A DNA stretch of 64,000 bases, taken from assembly GCA_905221605.1 (NCBI GenBank), contig CAJNDS010002241.1:250501-314500 (forward strand), read 5' to 3'. Position numbers and translations under genes: made by a program. Source of the stretch: Symbiodinium natans. Lineage: Eukaryota; Sar; Dinophyceae; Suessiales; Symbiodiniaceae. Shown here piece by piece: positions 42,571 through 53,921 of the stretch (positions are counted from its first letter, which is position 1; the number at the start of each line of letters is the position of its first letter). The notes under the pieces were generated by a model, which saw nothing but the letters and a program-made list of their open reading frames with translations, was not told the origin of the DNA and did no database searches.

Positions 42571-43144
42571 ATATACTTAAATTAGCCGATTGTATCCTTC
42601 ACGCTTAGACGCCGGCAGGTTTAGGGTTTAGGGTGGGGGTTGGCTTTACAAATTTCGGGCTGGGGAAAACTCGGCAGACTGCAAAAGGCTCCAGGATGTA
42701 CGAGCTCAGTGCTTCACGGTACATCGGGGCTCACATAAGTTTGGGTTTAGGGATTGGGGTCTAGGGTTTAGGGTTAAGGGTGGGTTTGGGGTTTAGGGTT
42801 TAGGGTTTAGGGTTCAGGGTTTAGGGTTTAGAGTTTAGGGTTTAGGAAGGGAGCAAACTTACTGGGCTGACAACGACCGAAAGAAACAGCTCGAAGCTGG
42901 CGAATCAGCTTGGAACCTCCACCCCCCAAGCATGCCATACAGTCTTGCTAGCCTTAAGGTCGAAACCCTAAACCCGAAGGGTTTAGGGTTCTAGGGTTTT
43001 AGGGTTTACTGTTTAGAGGGTTAGGGTTTAGGGTTTTCGGCTTTAGGCTTTAGCCTTTGAACCCTAAACACCAACGCAGAGCAATTGGTCTCGGGCCAAC
43101 GTGCGCCACGGAAACCCCAAGCGCAAGCGGCAGTGGGGCACCTC

Positions 43145-43238
43145 GTTTGGGGACTTCGGAAATAGGGGTACCTCTTACACACCCCAACTTACAATAGAAT
43201 CCTTTTTAAAGAAACCCTACCCCTATTTTTGGAAACCC
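43145..43238. mobile_element. MITE family F
   Basis: CGGAAATAGGGGTACC at the left, CCCCTATTTTTGGAAACCCC at the right. Confidence 0.55.
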
Positions 43239-43508
43239 CTATGTCTTTAATTTAAAGGAGACGATTGGGGCTTAGGGTGCTGGGTAGGGACCCAAAGGAA
43301 CACAACCCGTGTGAAAGGGCCAAGCAAGCCTTAAGTGGTTCTAAGCAGGTCCGAAAGATCTCTTGCGTATGATGACGGATCAAAGCTACCCCAAACCCCA
43401 AACCCCAAACCCTAAACCCTAACACCTAATGGGTCGAGTTGCCCTAAGCCCCTAAGCCCTAAACCTTAAACCCGAGTAGCATAGGGTACTATTTCGGGGT
43501 TCTGCTTT

Positions 43509-43800
43509 TTGGATCCTCCCACCTGGGTAGCTGCGGGCTGCGAGGCTGGTACCTTTAAAGCTGGAAATAAAGACGGAAGGTGTCAGGTCCCAAGTGTGGT
43601 GGCCTTGCGTGTGGGTAAGTGGATTGAATTGCGGAGCCCATGGGTCGAGTCTAAGCCCCCACGAAAAACCCCAGCTAGCTCGCACCCTGCGTCCGCAAAC
43701 GACGCCAAAAAGCCTAAACCCAACATTTGCAGCACCATTCAGGTCCCGGAATCAACTTTAGCTGTGAGTAGGAAGTCGCAGAAACCCTTCACCCTAAACC
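43509..43800 (+). CDS. Coding-like ORF on the plus strand
   Basis: About 97 open codons at about 52% GC (starts MDPPTWVAAGCEAGTFKAGN, Ser/Lys/Pro-rich end) running into CCCTAAA repeats; GTGG|GTAAGT inside could be a donor. A minus frame of 77 codons overlaps. Not recognised. Confidence 0.38.
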
Positions 43801-44589
43801 CTAAACCCTAAACCCTGAACCCTGAACCCTAAGCCCTAAACCCTAAACCCTAAACCCTAAACCCTAGCTGCGACTCAGCGTCGGCTGCCCAGAAGCATGG
43901 CCAGAAGACAGCAGAGGGCGCCCTCTGCTGGCAGGAGCCTGTGGGTTTAGGGTTTAGGGTTTAGGGTTTCGGGTTTCGGGTTTAGGGTTTAGGCCCGGAG
44001 GTTCACCCAAAGCGCACCACACCCTAAACCCTGAACCCGAGGCCCTAAATCCCTCAACCCTAGACCCTGAACTCAAATCTGCCCGATGGCTCGCAAACTC
44101 TAGACCCCGAAGCAGGCTGATAATGTACTACAGGAACCTAGACATTTCTACTGGGATTTATAGGGTTTAGGGGTACCGAGTATTTTCCTTCTACAGAATG
44201 TGCAATGCAAACTGCTTGGACTTGGAGCAAGACTGGAAAAACAAGACAGGGCCCTACACGCCAAACCCTAAACCCTAAACCCTAAACCCTAAACCCGAGC
44301 TGCATGACACCAGGACTGCAGGGATGATCCTTCACTGCTTGGACACTTCATAGCCCAGTAGCCATATTCTAATACCTAGCTGTCCCGTACCTATGGGGAA
44401 CTAAAGGTTAACCTTTGGGACTCCAAGGGGATTATGTTACCCCAAAAAGGTTAAAGGCTATCTACCCTACTAGTGAGAATAAGGGCACTTGTTTGAAGCA
44501 AAAGGAGAGAAAAGGGTACCACTGGGCTACCAAGGAAACATCTGAAACATGGTTTTGGGGCTGGTGATATTTTAGAGATAGAATAGGTC

Positions 44590-44668
44590 AGAATCAGAAA
44601 TTAAGCTTTTGATTTGATACACGGTAGCTTGATTAGTCCCGTTGCCGTTGCATGAGCTAAAGCAAGAC
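44590..44668 (-). CDS. Candidate exon ending in a stop
   Basis: Minus strand at about 42% GC: MSCFSSCNGNGTNQATVYQI..., then TAA near 44590. Confidence 0.38.
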
Positions 44669-45171
44669 ATACTTATGAGAGGATTACCGCGATGTTGCCC
44701 GAGATCCTTAATTCATGCCCGTAATACCTAAACCATGCCCCCCTCCCCCCTTCGCTTCCCAAAAAAGCCGACAATTTTTGAGCCCTAAACCCTAAACCCA
44801 AAATCCTAAACCCTAAGCCCGAAACCCCCGCAACCAACGTCAGAATCGCGGAGGGCACACCTCACTGGCGAGTTGGCTGGCGCCAGGGCCAAGGGGTTCG
44901 ACACAAAGGGCGTCAGGAGCAACGCCAGCCTTACTCTTCCATGGGTTATATATAATCGCGAGATATCCTATAAAACCCTTTACGGGGTGAAGAACGTGAC
45001 TAAGTTCGTACTTCGTACGCAGCCTTCGGCAGATGGCTGCAAGCGGTCTGGTCTAGTTGGTTGGTGAGAAAAGGTGAGAAAGTGCTGACAAGGGCTCCAA
45101 AAAGTTTAGGCTTGGGGGCTCATAAAGTCTGGAATCCAGAGGGCTGAGGCGGAGTTGGGGGGGAGGGGGGG

Positions 45172-45284
45172 GGTCTAATGCCCGAAAGATCGCTTGTACA
45201 AGGGGCAGTGCCCCAGGGGGCACGGGTTGCTTTGAATTTGGGTCCTTTCCTGGAGGAGCCCTGAAACTTGTGAGGCGCTTGAAG
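45172..45284 (-). CDS. Candidate exon joined to 45363-45455
   Basis: Minus strand after TTTCGGGTGCAG|: FKRLTSFRAPPGKDPNSKQP... in the frame that continues the previous exon. Confidence 0.48.
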
Positions 45285-45362
45285 CTGCACCCGAAATCCC
45301 GAAGGCCCTAAACCCTAAAACCCTACACTCCCAAAGCCCTAAACCACCGCCTAAACTGCAAC

Positions 45363-45455
45363 CCGGGCAGCAATGGAGAGTCCTTCGGGTCCGCATGCAC
45401 GTCCGGGGCGATCAAGTAGAGCACATGCAGGAAGATCAGCATCGATGCCAAACTC
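45363..45455 (-). CDS. Candidate membrane-segment exon
   Basis: CCCTGCAG| acceptor and CCCGG|GTTGCAG donor on the minus strand. One frame gives SLASMLIFLHVLYLIAPDVH, a hydrophobic helix followed by a polar stretch; another is open too. The intron to 45284 is 78 bp of degenerate TTTAGGG. Confidence 0.5.
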
Positions 45456-46244
45456 CTGCAGGGGGTTTAGGGTTTTAGGATTTAGGGTTTAGGGGCCCGT
45501 GAGAAACCTTTTTACAGTTTCGGGGGTTTAGGATTTAGGGATCAGAAGTCCCTGACTTTTGAACTGCAAGCCTTCTAAGACCGTAAGCCCCCATGGCCCA
45601 AGCACTCAACCGAAACCTAAACCCAAAGAGCCCCTGGCTCTTAGTAGGGGAATGAGGGACTGAAGGCCCTACATAATCCCTTAAAGGGTATCAAACCCTA
45701 AACCCTAAACCCTACTCTGGGTTCTAGTAGCCCTAAACCCTAAACCCTAAACCCTAAACCCTAAACCCTAAACCCTAACCCCTCATAAGCTGGTCCCAAA
45801 GACCGGTTGAGCTACCGGCATCCGTCCTGAAGCATACGCGCCACCTGGGCTTGTAGCAAACCAGCTAGCTCACAAAACAGGTTACGGCGTATGGGCGGGT
45901 TTAAGACAGTCAAGGGCTAACCGTACACACTGAATCCAACACTCTGGCCTATTCTGTGTTTAGGGTGCTTTGGGGTCTCTAGTGCTTCAGGATTAGGGTT
46001 TAGGGTTTAGGTTTAGGGTTTATAGGGTTTAGGGTTGAGGGTTGAGGGTTTAGGGTTTAGGGTTTAGGGGTACATCACTTGAAGATCCTAGACTGGCGAA
46101 CTGAAACTATCATGTTTTCAGGGCTTTGGGCGTTGAGGTGTAGGCAGGGTTTAGGGTTTTCGGTGGAGTGCAATGTTTGGGATTCATGGCTTCACTTGTT
46201 GCAAACTTTAAACCCCTTTATTCTGGCCCTAAACCCTATATTAC

Positions 46245-46360
46245 CAGGCTGCCCAGTAACCAAGGCTTGAAAAGGGTGCCCTTTTTTGCTTAAAGGGGTT
46301 CATAAGGGAACCTAAACCCCCCCAAAAAGGGAATAAGGGTACTACTGGGAATCCTAGGTA
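46245..46360 (-). mobile_element. Introner-like family B
   Basis: Minus strand TTCCCA|GTAGTACCCTTATTCCC; internal CCTAAACCC seed and a CCCAGTA / TACTGGG terminal match. Confidence 0.6.
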
Positions 46361-46811
46361 AACCATAAACCCTAAGCAATATTTTTGGAGCCCTTGTTCA
46401 GAAGGATTACGTTTCTACTTCTGACTACGGGCCTCCTGTCTGCGCGCTGTTGGCCAGAAATGGGGGCCACAGGGCTTAGGGTTTAGGGTTTAGGGGCTAG
46501 GGTTATGCTTGGACGTCCAAATCCGAAATTCAACATCCTGGAGCCGAACAGTTGCCTTAAGCCCTATAAAACCTACACCCCAACTTGATGGGCGGCAAGC
46601 TTTAGATTTTGGATTTTAGGGTTAGGCAGAAGGTTGAGGGTTTAGGGTTTAGGGTTGCGGGTTTAGGATTTTGACGAAGAAGCGTTTCTTCGGTCAGACA
46701 ACTCTCGGAAGAACAATTCGTCTAGTTCCAAACCCTCTTTGTGGTCAAGGTACAACCTTCGCCCTAAACCCTAAACCCTAAACCCGAAACCCTAAACCCT
46801 AAACCCTAAAC

Positions 46812-46880
46812 GGCTTAAGGCATGAACTACGCCATGTCGTGAGGCATCCAAGCGGCTGCCACTGGTAGGTCTCCACGCAC
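46812..46880 (-). CDS. Candidate exon with TACTAAC upstream
   Basis: Minus strand: TATACTAACTCCCTGGAG| (branch motif and acceptor), 22 open codons (AWRPTSGSRLDASRHGVVHA), AAGCC|GTTTAGGG donor. Confidence 0.42.
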
Positions 46881-47221
46881 CTCCAGGGAGTTAGTATAGG
46901 GTTTAGGGTTTAGGGTTTAGGTTTTAGGGTTTAGGGTTTAGGGTTTAGGGTTTAGGGTTTGGGGTTTGGGGTTTAGGGTTTAGGGTTCCTTCTTGATTGC
47001 AAGGGTTGAAGGGGAAACCCCGCCCTTAGAACAAAACAAGGGTACCAGTGCGCATTCTTCGGGGGAATGTGCGCTGGGTGGTGGCTGGAGCAAGGCTGGG
47101 TTAGAGCTGCAGGAGAAGGATCAAAGAACCCTGAACCCCGAAACACCTATCCCGAAACCCCGAAAACCCTCAACCCTAAACCCTGCACCCGGTAAAGCCC
47201 GACACCCCTAAACCCCTACAC

Positions 47222-47400
47222 CCCAAACCTAAATTGTAAACCCTAAACCCTCAACCCTAAACCTGCCCTAAACCCTAAACCCGAAACCCTAAACCCCCTA
47301 AACCCCCTAAACCCCCTAAACCCCCTAAACCCCCTAAACCCCCTAAACCCCCTAAACCCCCTAAAACCCTAAACCCCCTAAACCCTAAACCCCCTAAGCC
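47222..47400 (-). repeat. CCCCCTAAA variant array
   Basis: Ten or more 9-bp CCCCCTAAA units inside CCCTAAA repeats; a change in unit length, not only in sequence. Confidence 0.9.
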
Positions 47401-47417
47401 CTATAACCCCGCTAAAC

Positions 47418-47501
47418 CCGAAGCCGGAGTCCAAGGCCAGAAGCCGCCAATAAGCCGACGTCAACAGCGCACGAACAAGATGCAGCGAGGACCGCCGAAC
47501 T
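47418..47501 (-). CDS. Candidate exon
   Basis: GTGTTTAG| acceptor, exactly 28 codons (SSAVLAASCSCAVDVGLLAA...) and |GTTTAG donor on the minus strand. Confidence 0.4.
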
Positions 47502-47704
47502 CTAAACACACAAACAGGAAGCTTTCCCTAAACCCTAAACCCTAAACCCTGAACCCCAAACCCTGAACCCTAAACCTGAACCCTCAACCCTAGACACTCG
47601 AACAACTGGAAACTGCACCAGGGCTTAGATCGTTTCTGTTTAGGGCTGATAGGGTTTAGGGTTTAGTTTTGCGGGTTTAGGGTTTAGGTTTATGATTCAA
47701 CGAC

Positions 47705-47754
47705 TAAGGCTTGGGAAACGCCGCACCTTTCCAATTGCGCCACGGCTGCCTCAT
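47705..47754 (-). ncRNA. tRNA 5'-half-like sequence
   Basis: Minus strand GGCAGCCGTGGCGCAATTGG has a perfect A-box-like TGGCGCAATTGG and a GCGC...GTGC D-arm. The 3' half is absent; telomeric repeats follow within 50 nt. Confidence 0.35.
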
Positions 47755-47814
47755 GGCCGCCCTCGTCCGCGATCGTTAGCTCCTGTTCGGAGTAGGGTTT
47801 GGGCTTACCAAGTG

Positions 47815-47905
47815 AATAACTACCATATTCTTCCCTTATAAGGGTAATATAGGGATGACTCTCTTTGATCTTTTAATGGGTTCTTATGCAAATAGTAGAT
47901 AAGTG
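47815..47905. mobile_element. MITE-like family K, second copy
   Basis: See 26925-27005. 47906-48285 beyond it is unique DNA with no recognised gene. Confidence 0.5.
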
Positions 47906-48283
47906 ACACATTTCTTGTAACTCGGGGATTTATGCATGGGACATGACGAGCTGTAGGCTCGCTGACACGGCTCCAGACCTCTTATCTGGGGTAGGTTTGG
48001 GAGCCTACGAAAATTAGGTTCTTATGGCTTTACAGGATTGTATAGGGGATTAAGGCTTTAAACCAAGAATATGTTCAAAACTACCCCTGCTTCGTCGAGT
48101 CACAGCTGAAAGTTTGTAAAGAACTCCTCAGCACTTTGCATGCTCGGCCTCTGTAGTCTCATGATCTCATGAGGGGATCTTCTGCTTCTTATGAAAAGTC
48201 GTCGACTGCATCCACACAAACGTTTGGTGATGTCTCTAAATGTTTGGGTCCCTGTTGGGGTCCTTATCACAAGGCCGCCCCTC

Positions 48284-48405
48284 TTATTTAGGGTTTAGGG
48301 TTTCCCTAAACCCTAAACCCTAAACCCTAAACCCTAAACCCTAAACCCTAAACCCTAAACCCTAAACCCTAAACCCTAAACCCTAAACCCTAAACCCTAA
48401 ACCCT
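48284..48405. repeat. Head-to-head telomeric junction
   Basis: Two TTTAGGG units, TTT, then about 15 perfect CCCTAAA units with nothing between: the arrangement expected where two telomeric ends face each other. Confidence 0.9.
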
Positions 48406-48505
48406 GTTTATACAAACGGTGTAGGGCGTTCGGCCTGGGGGGTTCGATTCGCCCTCCTTCCTCCAGTCCCCAACGCATCTGAAGGCTGGCGACTGTCGGA
48501 GGCCC
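48403..48505 (-). CDS. Candidate exon overlapping a B-box-like motif
   Basis: CCTTGCAG| acceptor, 34 open codons (GPPTVASLQMRWGLEEGGRI...) and ACAGG|GTTTAGGG donor on the minus strand. On the plus strand the same DNA holds GGTTCGATTCG, a tRNA B-box match, so it may instead be a tRNA fragment. Confidence 0.35.
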
Positions 48506-49076
48506 CTGCAAGGGTTTAGGGTTTAGGGTTTAGGGTTTAGGGTTTAGGGTTTAGGGTTTAGGGTTTAGGGTTTAGGGTTCAGGGTTCAGGGTTTAGTTGA
48601 CCCCTGCGACACTCAGCCCCTAAGCCTAAGCCTCTGGAGCATTGGCGTTTGTGAGTATTCCCCCGAAAATCGTGGTAAATAGGGTAAACTTAGCCTAGAC
48701 TCCCCTAAATACTAAGCCGAACGCCCTGAACCCTGAACCCAACACCCTCGGCTGCCCTAAACTGCACACCCTGACCCCTAAACCCAAGACCCTAGACCCA
48801 AAACCCTACACCCTCAACCCCAAACCCTCCTACACCCTAAACCCCAAACCCTAAACCCGACAATTGCTTTACCGCTCCCCAAGCAACCGCCATTAAAGCA
48901 AGTAGTGCTGTCGCTCTCTGTTCTTGTTTTCAATCAGTTGGTCGTAAGGTCGCTCTTCTTGCTAATCGGATCGGAGATGATCCGAAAACTCAAGAGGGCC
49001 GGGATCACACCCACCTGACCTTGCGGCTACTGACCAGAGACGACTCCCATCCTGCTGTGGCGGTCAGGGCGCAAAC

Positions 49077-50778
49077 TCAGGAACTCTCCAAGGACGACGA
49101 GTACGATGACTCTGAAGACACCGACGCGGAACTCGCAGACGAGTTTGTCCGACGCGCCGAGGGAAAACATCTCTTGCACCTCCTGCCCTCGCAATCATTG
49201 CTAACCCAGCGAAAAAGGGTATGGTCCCTGGCGAAAGGCCATGAACAGTAGGCCTTCCAGTGCCTTGGGTGCAAAGCATTACTGGGAACCGAGAAGTCGG
49301 TTCGGCACCGATGTATCTTTCCTCCAGGTGAGAGATTCAAAATGAGCCTTTCGGAGCTGTCATGGGGCACAGATGGCGGCGGCGGCGCTTCCGTTCCAAT
49401 CAGCTCATCACACCAGTCGGCATCCGGGATAGCTAAGGAAGGTCTAGCCTTCCGGAGAAGTGCCTCCAGCTCACGACGTGCTCTGGCAAGTGAGTCCTTG
49501 TGGCCCGCTTCGATTGCCAGCTCTGACAGCTGCGACATCTGACGTATCTGAGGATGACATCTGAGCCCCACCGCCCCACAATTTGGATTCTCCAAAGCTC
49601 GACCCCTCGAGCGGCCAAGTACTGTGCCCCCGTTGCACGTGCCGAATGACCGGTGAAGGCTCGGGCGCCATTGGCCAAGAAACGGGGACGCCAAGAGCGC
49701 GCGCGGTGTCAGCCCAGCCCGCCTTCGAGGGCGGCGCCCCGTTGATGTCAACGAAAACGGGCTCCAAGGGACCGCGGCTGCCCACCAAACGAAGAACGGA
49801 ATGGTAAGGGCAGAGCTGGGGACTCAGCACTTCACAGGAACAGGCGTGCTTTCGAGTCGCCCCCAAAGCCGCGACGTCTGTTTTAGACGAAGGCAAGAGC
49901 CAGGCTACCGTCTTGGACTCATGGTCGAAAGTAAGATGCTGGATTCGGGCATGTGAGGCCTCGATTTCGCGAAGGAGCCACCACGATGCTACAATGGTGG
50001 CTGTCCCTGGGTCGCGGGGACCGTTGGTGACCATAGCCTCGTCCCTAGTAACGGTCGGGACTTTGTCCATTGGAAGCGCCGAGGCCTGTTTGGACGGCCC
50101 CAGGGCGCGCTTGCACGACCGGGAACACACTCGATACGCGAGCGCCAGCTGTTCGCTCCAGGCGTGCCCCCGATGGATGTGTTCCTGCTTCGCAAGATCC
50201 AGATACTGCATTGCAGACCGGTACCCGGCGGCTTTAAAGGCGCCCATAACGGAATATATGCCATCAGGCGTGAGCCGAAATGGTTCGAGTCTGGCTCGCT
50301 TTGAAACATCGCACCAAAGTTTGAGCCTTGACTCTACCGGGCCTACGGATGTCACCGACCTGGAATCGGCTAGGAGAAGTTCCTTACACTGCTCGGGGTG
50401 GCTTGCCGCTTCAAAAAGCTTTGCAGAGCTACCCCTACAGTTTGGAACCGGTTCCCCCCGCCTATTCCGTTGTCTCTTTCTCTCTTCTTCTATGACTACG
50501 CTACCTGCCCCTGACCCGTCCGGCTGCCTGACATCTTCCACAGGCCGCCCGAGAGCAGGACCTTCGTGTAGGACGCCGGCTCGCCTGGGGTTCGGTGGAG
50601 GCACGGGGGGGTTTTCACTAGCACTAGGCCAGAACGCTTGCCCAAGCCTCCTCTTTGGTCTGGGCATCGCAACTTTGAGCCTGCAGACATGGCAAGTACA
50701 TAGAACTGCTCGACGAGTGAGAGTGAGAGAGTGAGAGAAGTGAAAGAGCGAAGTGTGCGCATGACAGCAACGGCGCAT
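49077..50778 (-). pseudogene. Tyrosine recombinase (YR) of the retroelement, frame-broken
   Basis: Catalyses strand exchange to integrate the circular cDNA in DIRS elements. Frame 1 (49471-50778; real start perhaps MPRPKRRLGQ at 50670) carries the N-terminal DNA-binding part and the first catalytic Arg (WLLREIEA). The frame changes near 49680 into a second one with the HSAR (H-x-x-R) box and the nucleophile Tyr in GRWGSDVILRYVR, then again right after that Tyr into 49077-49560 (contains SELAIEAGHKDSLARARREL and a CSW...C-x2-C tail). All tetrad elements are visible, but no single frame has them. Confidence 0.78.
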
Positions 50779-50808
50779 GTGCGCACATACTAATGGGAGC
50801 GTGTCTTT

Positions 50809-52346
50809 TCAGACCACCTTCCAGGAGTCGCCGCCCAGCTTCGCCTCACAGCGAGGGGTGGCTAGCAGCTCCGACGGGAATGGCTTTCGTTCTGGAGCGC
50901 TCAACCTCGAGAGTGCGTCCGCCTGTACATTGGACACACCCGCGATGTGGACCAGCCCCCTTATTTGGTAGCATCGGGTGGCCTGGTCAAAAGCAAACTC
51001 CCGCGCCAGCACGTTCAGGGCCGGTGACTTAGCGCTTCCCTTGGACAATGCCATCAGGAAGCCTAGGTTGTCCGACTTCGCCCGAAACACCGAGCCGTGG
51101 GTGAGTGCCGGTAACCACAGTCTGAAAGCTACCAAAAGGGCGAGGCCTTCCCATAGGGTGTTGTAGCTTGACACCCCCCTTTCCGCTGAAAATTTGGCGA
51201 GGATGTCGTCCGGGAGATGGCTGTGGAAGTATGCCAGCGGCTCTCCATTTCGTCGGCACACTCCACCGATGCCCCATGGCGAGGCATCTGTCACCAGCTC
51301 CAAGTCAGTGGCCGGCGGGTTGGCGTAGAAGATCCTCTCTACTGTCTCGGTGCCAGACAGCAACGCCTTTACCCAACGAAGTGCCGGGCTGACCCTTCTA
51401 ACATGAATCAACTTTCTGGTTCGAGTGTAAGGTGAACCATCACTCGTGATATCATGCTTCGAAAGGGCTGCCCAGAACGTCGCCAGGAACGGCCGAAGGT
51501 GTGGCACCAGACCAGCCACAAATGAGAGTGCCCCGGCGTATGATCGAAGTTCCTTAGCTCCAATCACGGCCCTACCTAAGTGCTTCTCGGTCTCCGCCAG
51601 GAGTTGCGCGACCTTGGCCTTGGGTATGGTCACCACGACGGCCTTCTCCTCGTCCCTGCAGGATATGCTTGCGCCGACCCACTCGACGCGCTTGCCCCCG
51701 GTGGCTTTTGAGAGCTTGACGGGGAAGCCAGCGACGGCGGTCCATAGGAGAACTACGGCCAAGTCCGCGGCGGCGGTCTCGAGGTCGGGGCCCTCCAAGG
51801 TATACACCGGGTCGTCTACAGAGACCTGGGGATCGGCCAAGGACACAGCGGCTGTGGTGCGACCAAGCCAAGCTGCCATCCGGCCCCATATTGTTGGCGA
51901 GGATCTGAGCCGAAGACGAGGGTGTTGAAGACGATGAGGTCGTGGCCGGCTCTCTTGTTTCGCCTTCTCGGCACCGCTGCCACGGTGAACTTCCTGTCCT
52001 TGCCTGCTGGTATGTTCATGAAGGCGTCCCGTATGTCGACGCCGGCCAGGTAGGGACTGCGGCCGCGCTTATAAGCTGCCAGGAGCGAGGCCACGACGTC
52101 GAGTAGACGCGGTAAGATGATCCGCTCCCCCTGGTTGCAGGCCTTGTTGACGTTTGACTCCTTCAAGTCCCATATCACCCTGGCCTTCTTCACTTCCCGG
52201 CCTTGCGCGTCCCGCTTGTTCTTGACGAGGACGCCAAGCTTGTTAAGGACAGGTTCGTCACCCAACTGCTTGGAAGCGGCCTTATACGAGCTCACTCGAT
52301 GGCAGAAGCCCCTGGCGACATAGTCCTGGATGAGTTCGTCAAGCAC
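50809..52346 (-). pseudogene. Reverse transcriptase and RNase H of the retroelement
   Basis: 51816-52346 holds the RT fingers and palm start (KKARVIWDLKESNVN, GVDIRDAFMNIPAGKD, VFNTLVFGS). A shift of one base near 51890-51920 moves to 50809-51879, which has the catalytic SVDD box, the thumb and an RNase H domain with the four acidic positions (LVTDASPWG, NTLWEGLAL, AKSDNLG, QADALSRL). It ends TGA at 50809-50811 in the same frame as the recombinase ORF downstream. Confidence 0.85.
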
Positions 52347-52837
52347 TTCCGCCTTCTACTTGGCCGAGGCGTAGTTGCTCCATCCTTCCAGGGCCCGACG
52401 ATCCACTTGACTATGCGGAACCAGACCTTTGGCCTCGGTTGCCGGGAAAACCCCGGTAGTGCCAATGGGTTCGCTGATCCCCAGCGGGGCACCATGGTCA
52501 AACAGCTTGCGAGCGTAGTGGAGTCTGGGTCGTCGCTTGCGTGGCCCCAGGCTTCTATGACTGAGGCCTGAATGGGTGTGTTGGCAGGCGCCGCGCGGGT
52601 TCGATGCCTGACACTGTCTGTGGCCCCGAGCGCTGTAAGGACGGCCGACCTTGTCTTTTCGAGGAGATCGACAGGGTAGTCCTTGGGCTTCCTTCCTTGT
52701 AGGATGGCTCGGGCTGGCTCCACAAGCTCTGGCCATTGCTGAAGGCTTTGTAGGAGGATTTTACGCACAACCCTCCCAAGTCGCCTGGACTTCGGGAGCC
52801 TTCGCAATGAGAGGCGAGGATTCCTCATGCCCCCCAA
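52292..52837 (-). pseudogene. Linker before RT, frame change and in-frame TAG
   Basis: Conserved-looking spacer (contains VIEAWGHASDDPDS; then in another frame DHGAPLGISEPIGTTGVFPA). The second frame is continuous with the RT frame except for TAG at 52356-52358. Confidence 0.65.
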
Positions 52838-52918
52838 GGCTCGCTTGTTCTCAGCCTCCCGCCTGTTACTTTCATCGCAGGCGGGAAGGGCCGCGAACTC
52901 AGCAGCCGGGTCCCATCC

Positions 52919-53545
52919 TCACAGATCTTCCTTTTCAAAGGATTGGAGCCGGTATCCTTGGTAAAGCGCATTGGCCACGACCTGTGAGAGGTGAGGTGTG
53001 TACTCACCTCGCTGCTTGGTTGGGGACGCTTTCTCCTTGTGGGCGTTGACTGAATGGTTGCAAGTCAAGCCATGGAGGTCCAGAAAGTTCACGTGGTCCG
53101 CGACCAGAAGTTGAGTTGGCCCCCGAGTAGCGTGGCCCAGTCGACAGCGATCGAAGTTTACCGTGACCACTCTGTCGAGCTGAGCCAGCCGCCTTATCAA
53201 CGGGGCTTCCCACAAGGACGGGTTGTCACCGTCGGCCGCAGGGTTCTCAAGTCCCCAGGTGCGGTGTTGATCCCAAGCGGCTGCGAGGACGTCGTGGGTC
53301 CTGTCGGTCAGGACCTTGGCTTCTTTGTCTGGTGCCTTGGCGGGCGTCGAGCACCAGATGACCTCAAAGCTGCCAGCGACGACGTCTTTCTCGATGAAGC
53401 CGAAGATGGCCTCATCGATCACATCCGTTCCCTTCTCGGCCTTGAGGTCTACAATGCAAACCATGAAGCCGTAGTGGGCCAGCCAGTTCGGGAGGTCGCC
53501 CCCCAAGGCTTCGGCACATTGTTTGTCGCCGGCTTTGCCACCCAT
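52919..53545 (-). pseudogene. Methyltransferase-like domain of the retroelement
   Basis: A 208-residue ORF resembling the C5-methyltransferase-like domains carried by several eukaryotic retroelements: GSFEVIWCSTPAKA at the motif IV place, TWGLENPAADG (ENP box), NFDRCRLGHATRGPTQLL (the CRYG-KxTR-like block) and CNHS. The usual PPC of motif IV reads TPA, so the catalytic Cys is missing. TGA at 52919-52921 ends it, but the same frame continues into the RT linker. Confidence 0.6.
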
Positions 53546-53567
53546 GTCCCATATGCCCTAGGACCCT

Positions 53568-53897
53568 TTACCAGAACGGGGTAACTCGGCAGTGTGTGGC
53601 CCAAGGGCGGCACGTGAACCAAACTTCGCCGCAGCCCGGCAGCCTCGGCCGGACCAGCGGTCCAAGAACCGTCGGCTTGGGCCCCGGCTTTGGCGAAGAG
53701 GTAGATGTGGTCGGCTCTGGCAGCACTTGCTTCCTCTTCTTCGGCCGGGGCGGAGGTGGTGGCTTGACCTCAGCAGGGACTTCGGGACGGGAGGCCGGCA
53801 GCGCCTTTGCCTGAGCAGTCCTGTCGATGAGCTCCTGGTTGGGGTCCGCGTTTGGCTTAGCAGCTACGCTCGCCTTTGTTGCGGCGCCCATGGCCAA
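53568..53897 (-). pseudogene. Pro/Lys-rich linker after gag
   Basis: In frame with the gag zinc-knuckle ORF except for TGA at 53922-53924. Contains PPPPPRPKKRKQ, a possible nuclear localisation signal. Joins the next domain through a frame change near 53560. Confidence 0.55.
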
Positions 53898-53921
53898 CTC
53901 AGTGTGAGGCGGGTCCCCGGT

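Noticed and set aside
48440-48470. Complete tRNA gene on the plus strand
   Set aside because: Only a B-box-like arm is present; no 5' half or matching acceptor stem.
49913-50734. 273-codon ORF on the plus strand
   Set aside because: Antisense shadow of the recombinase ORF, with no family features.
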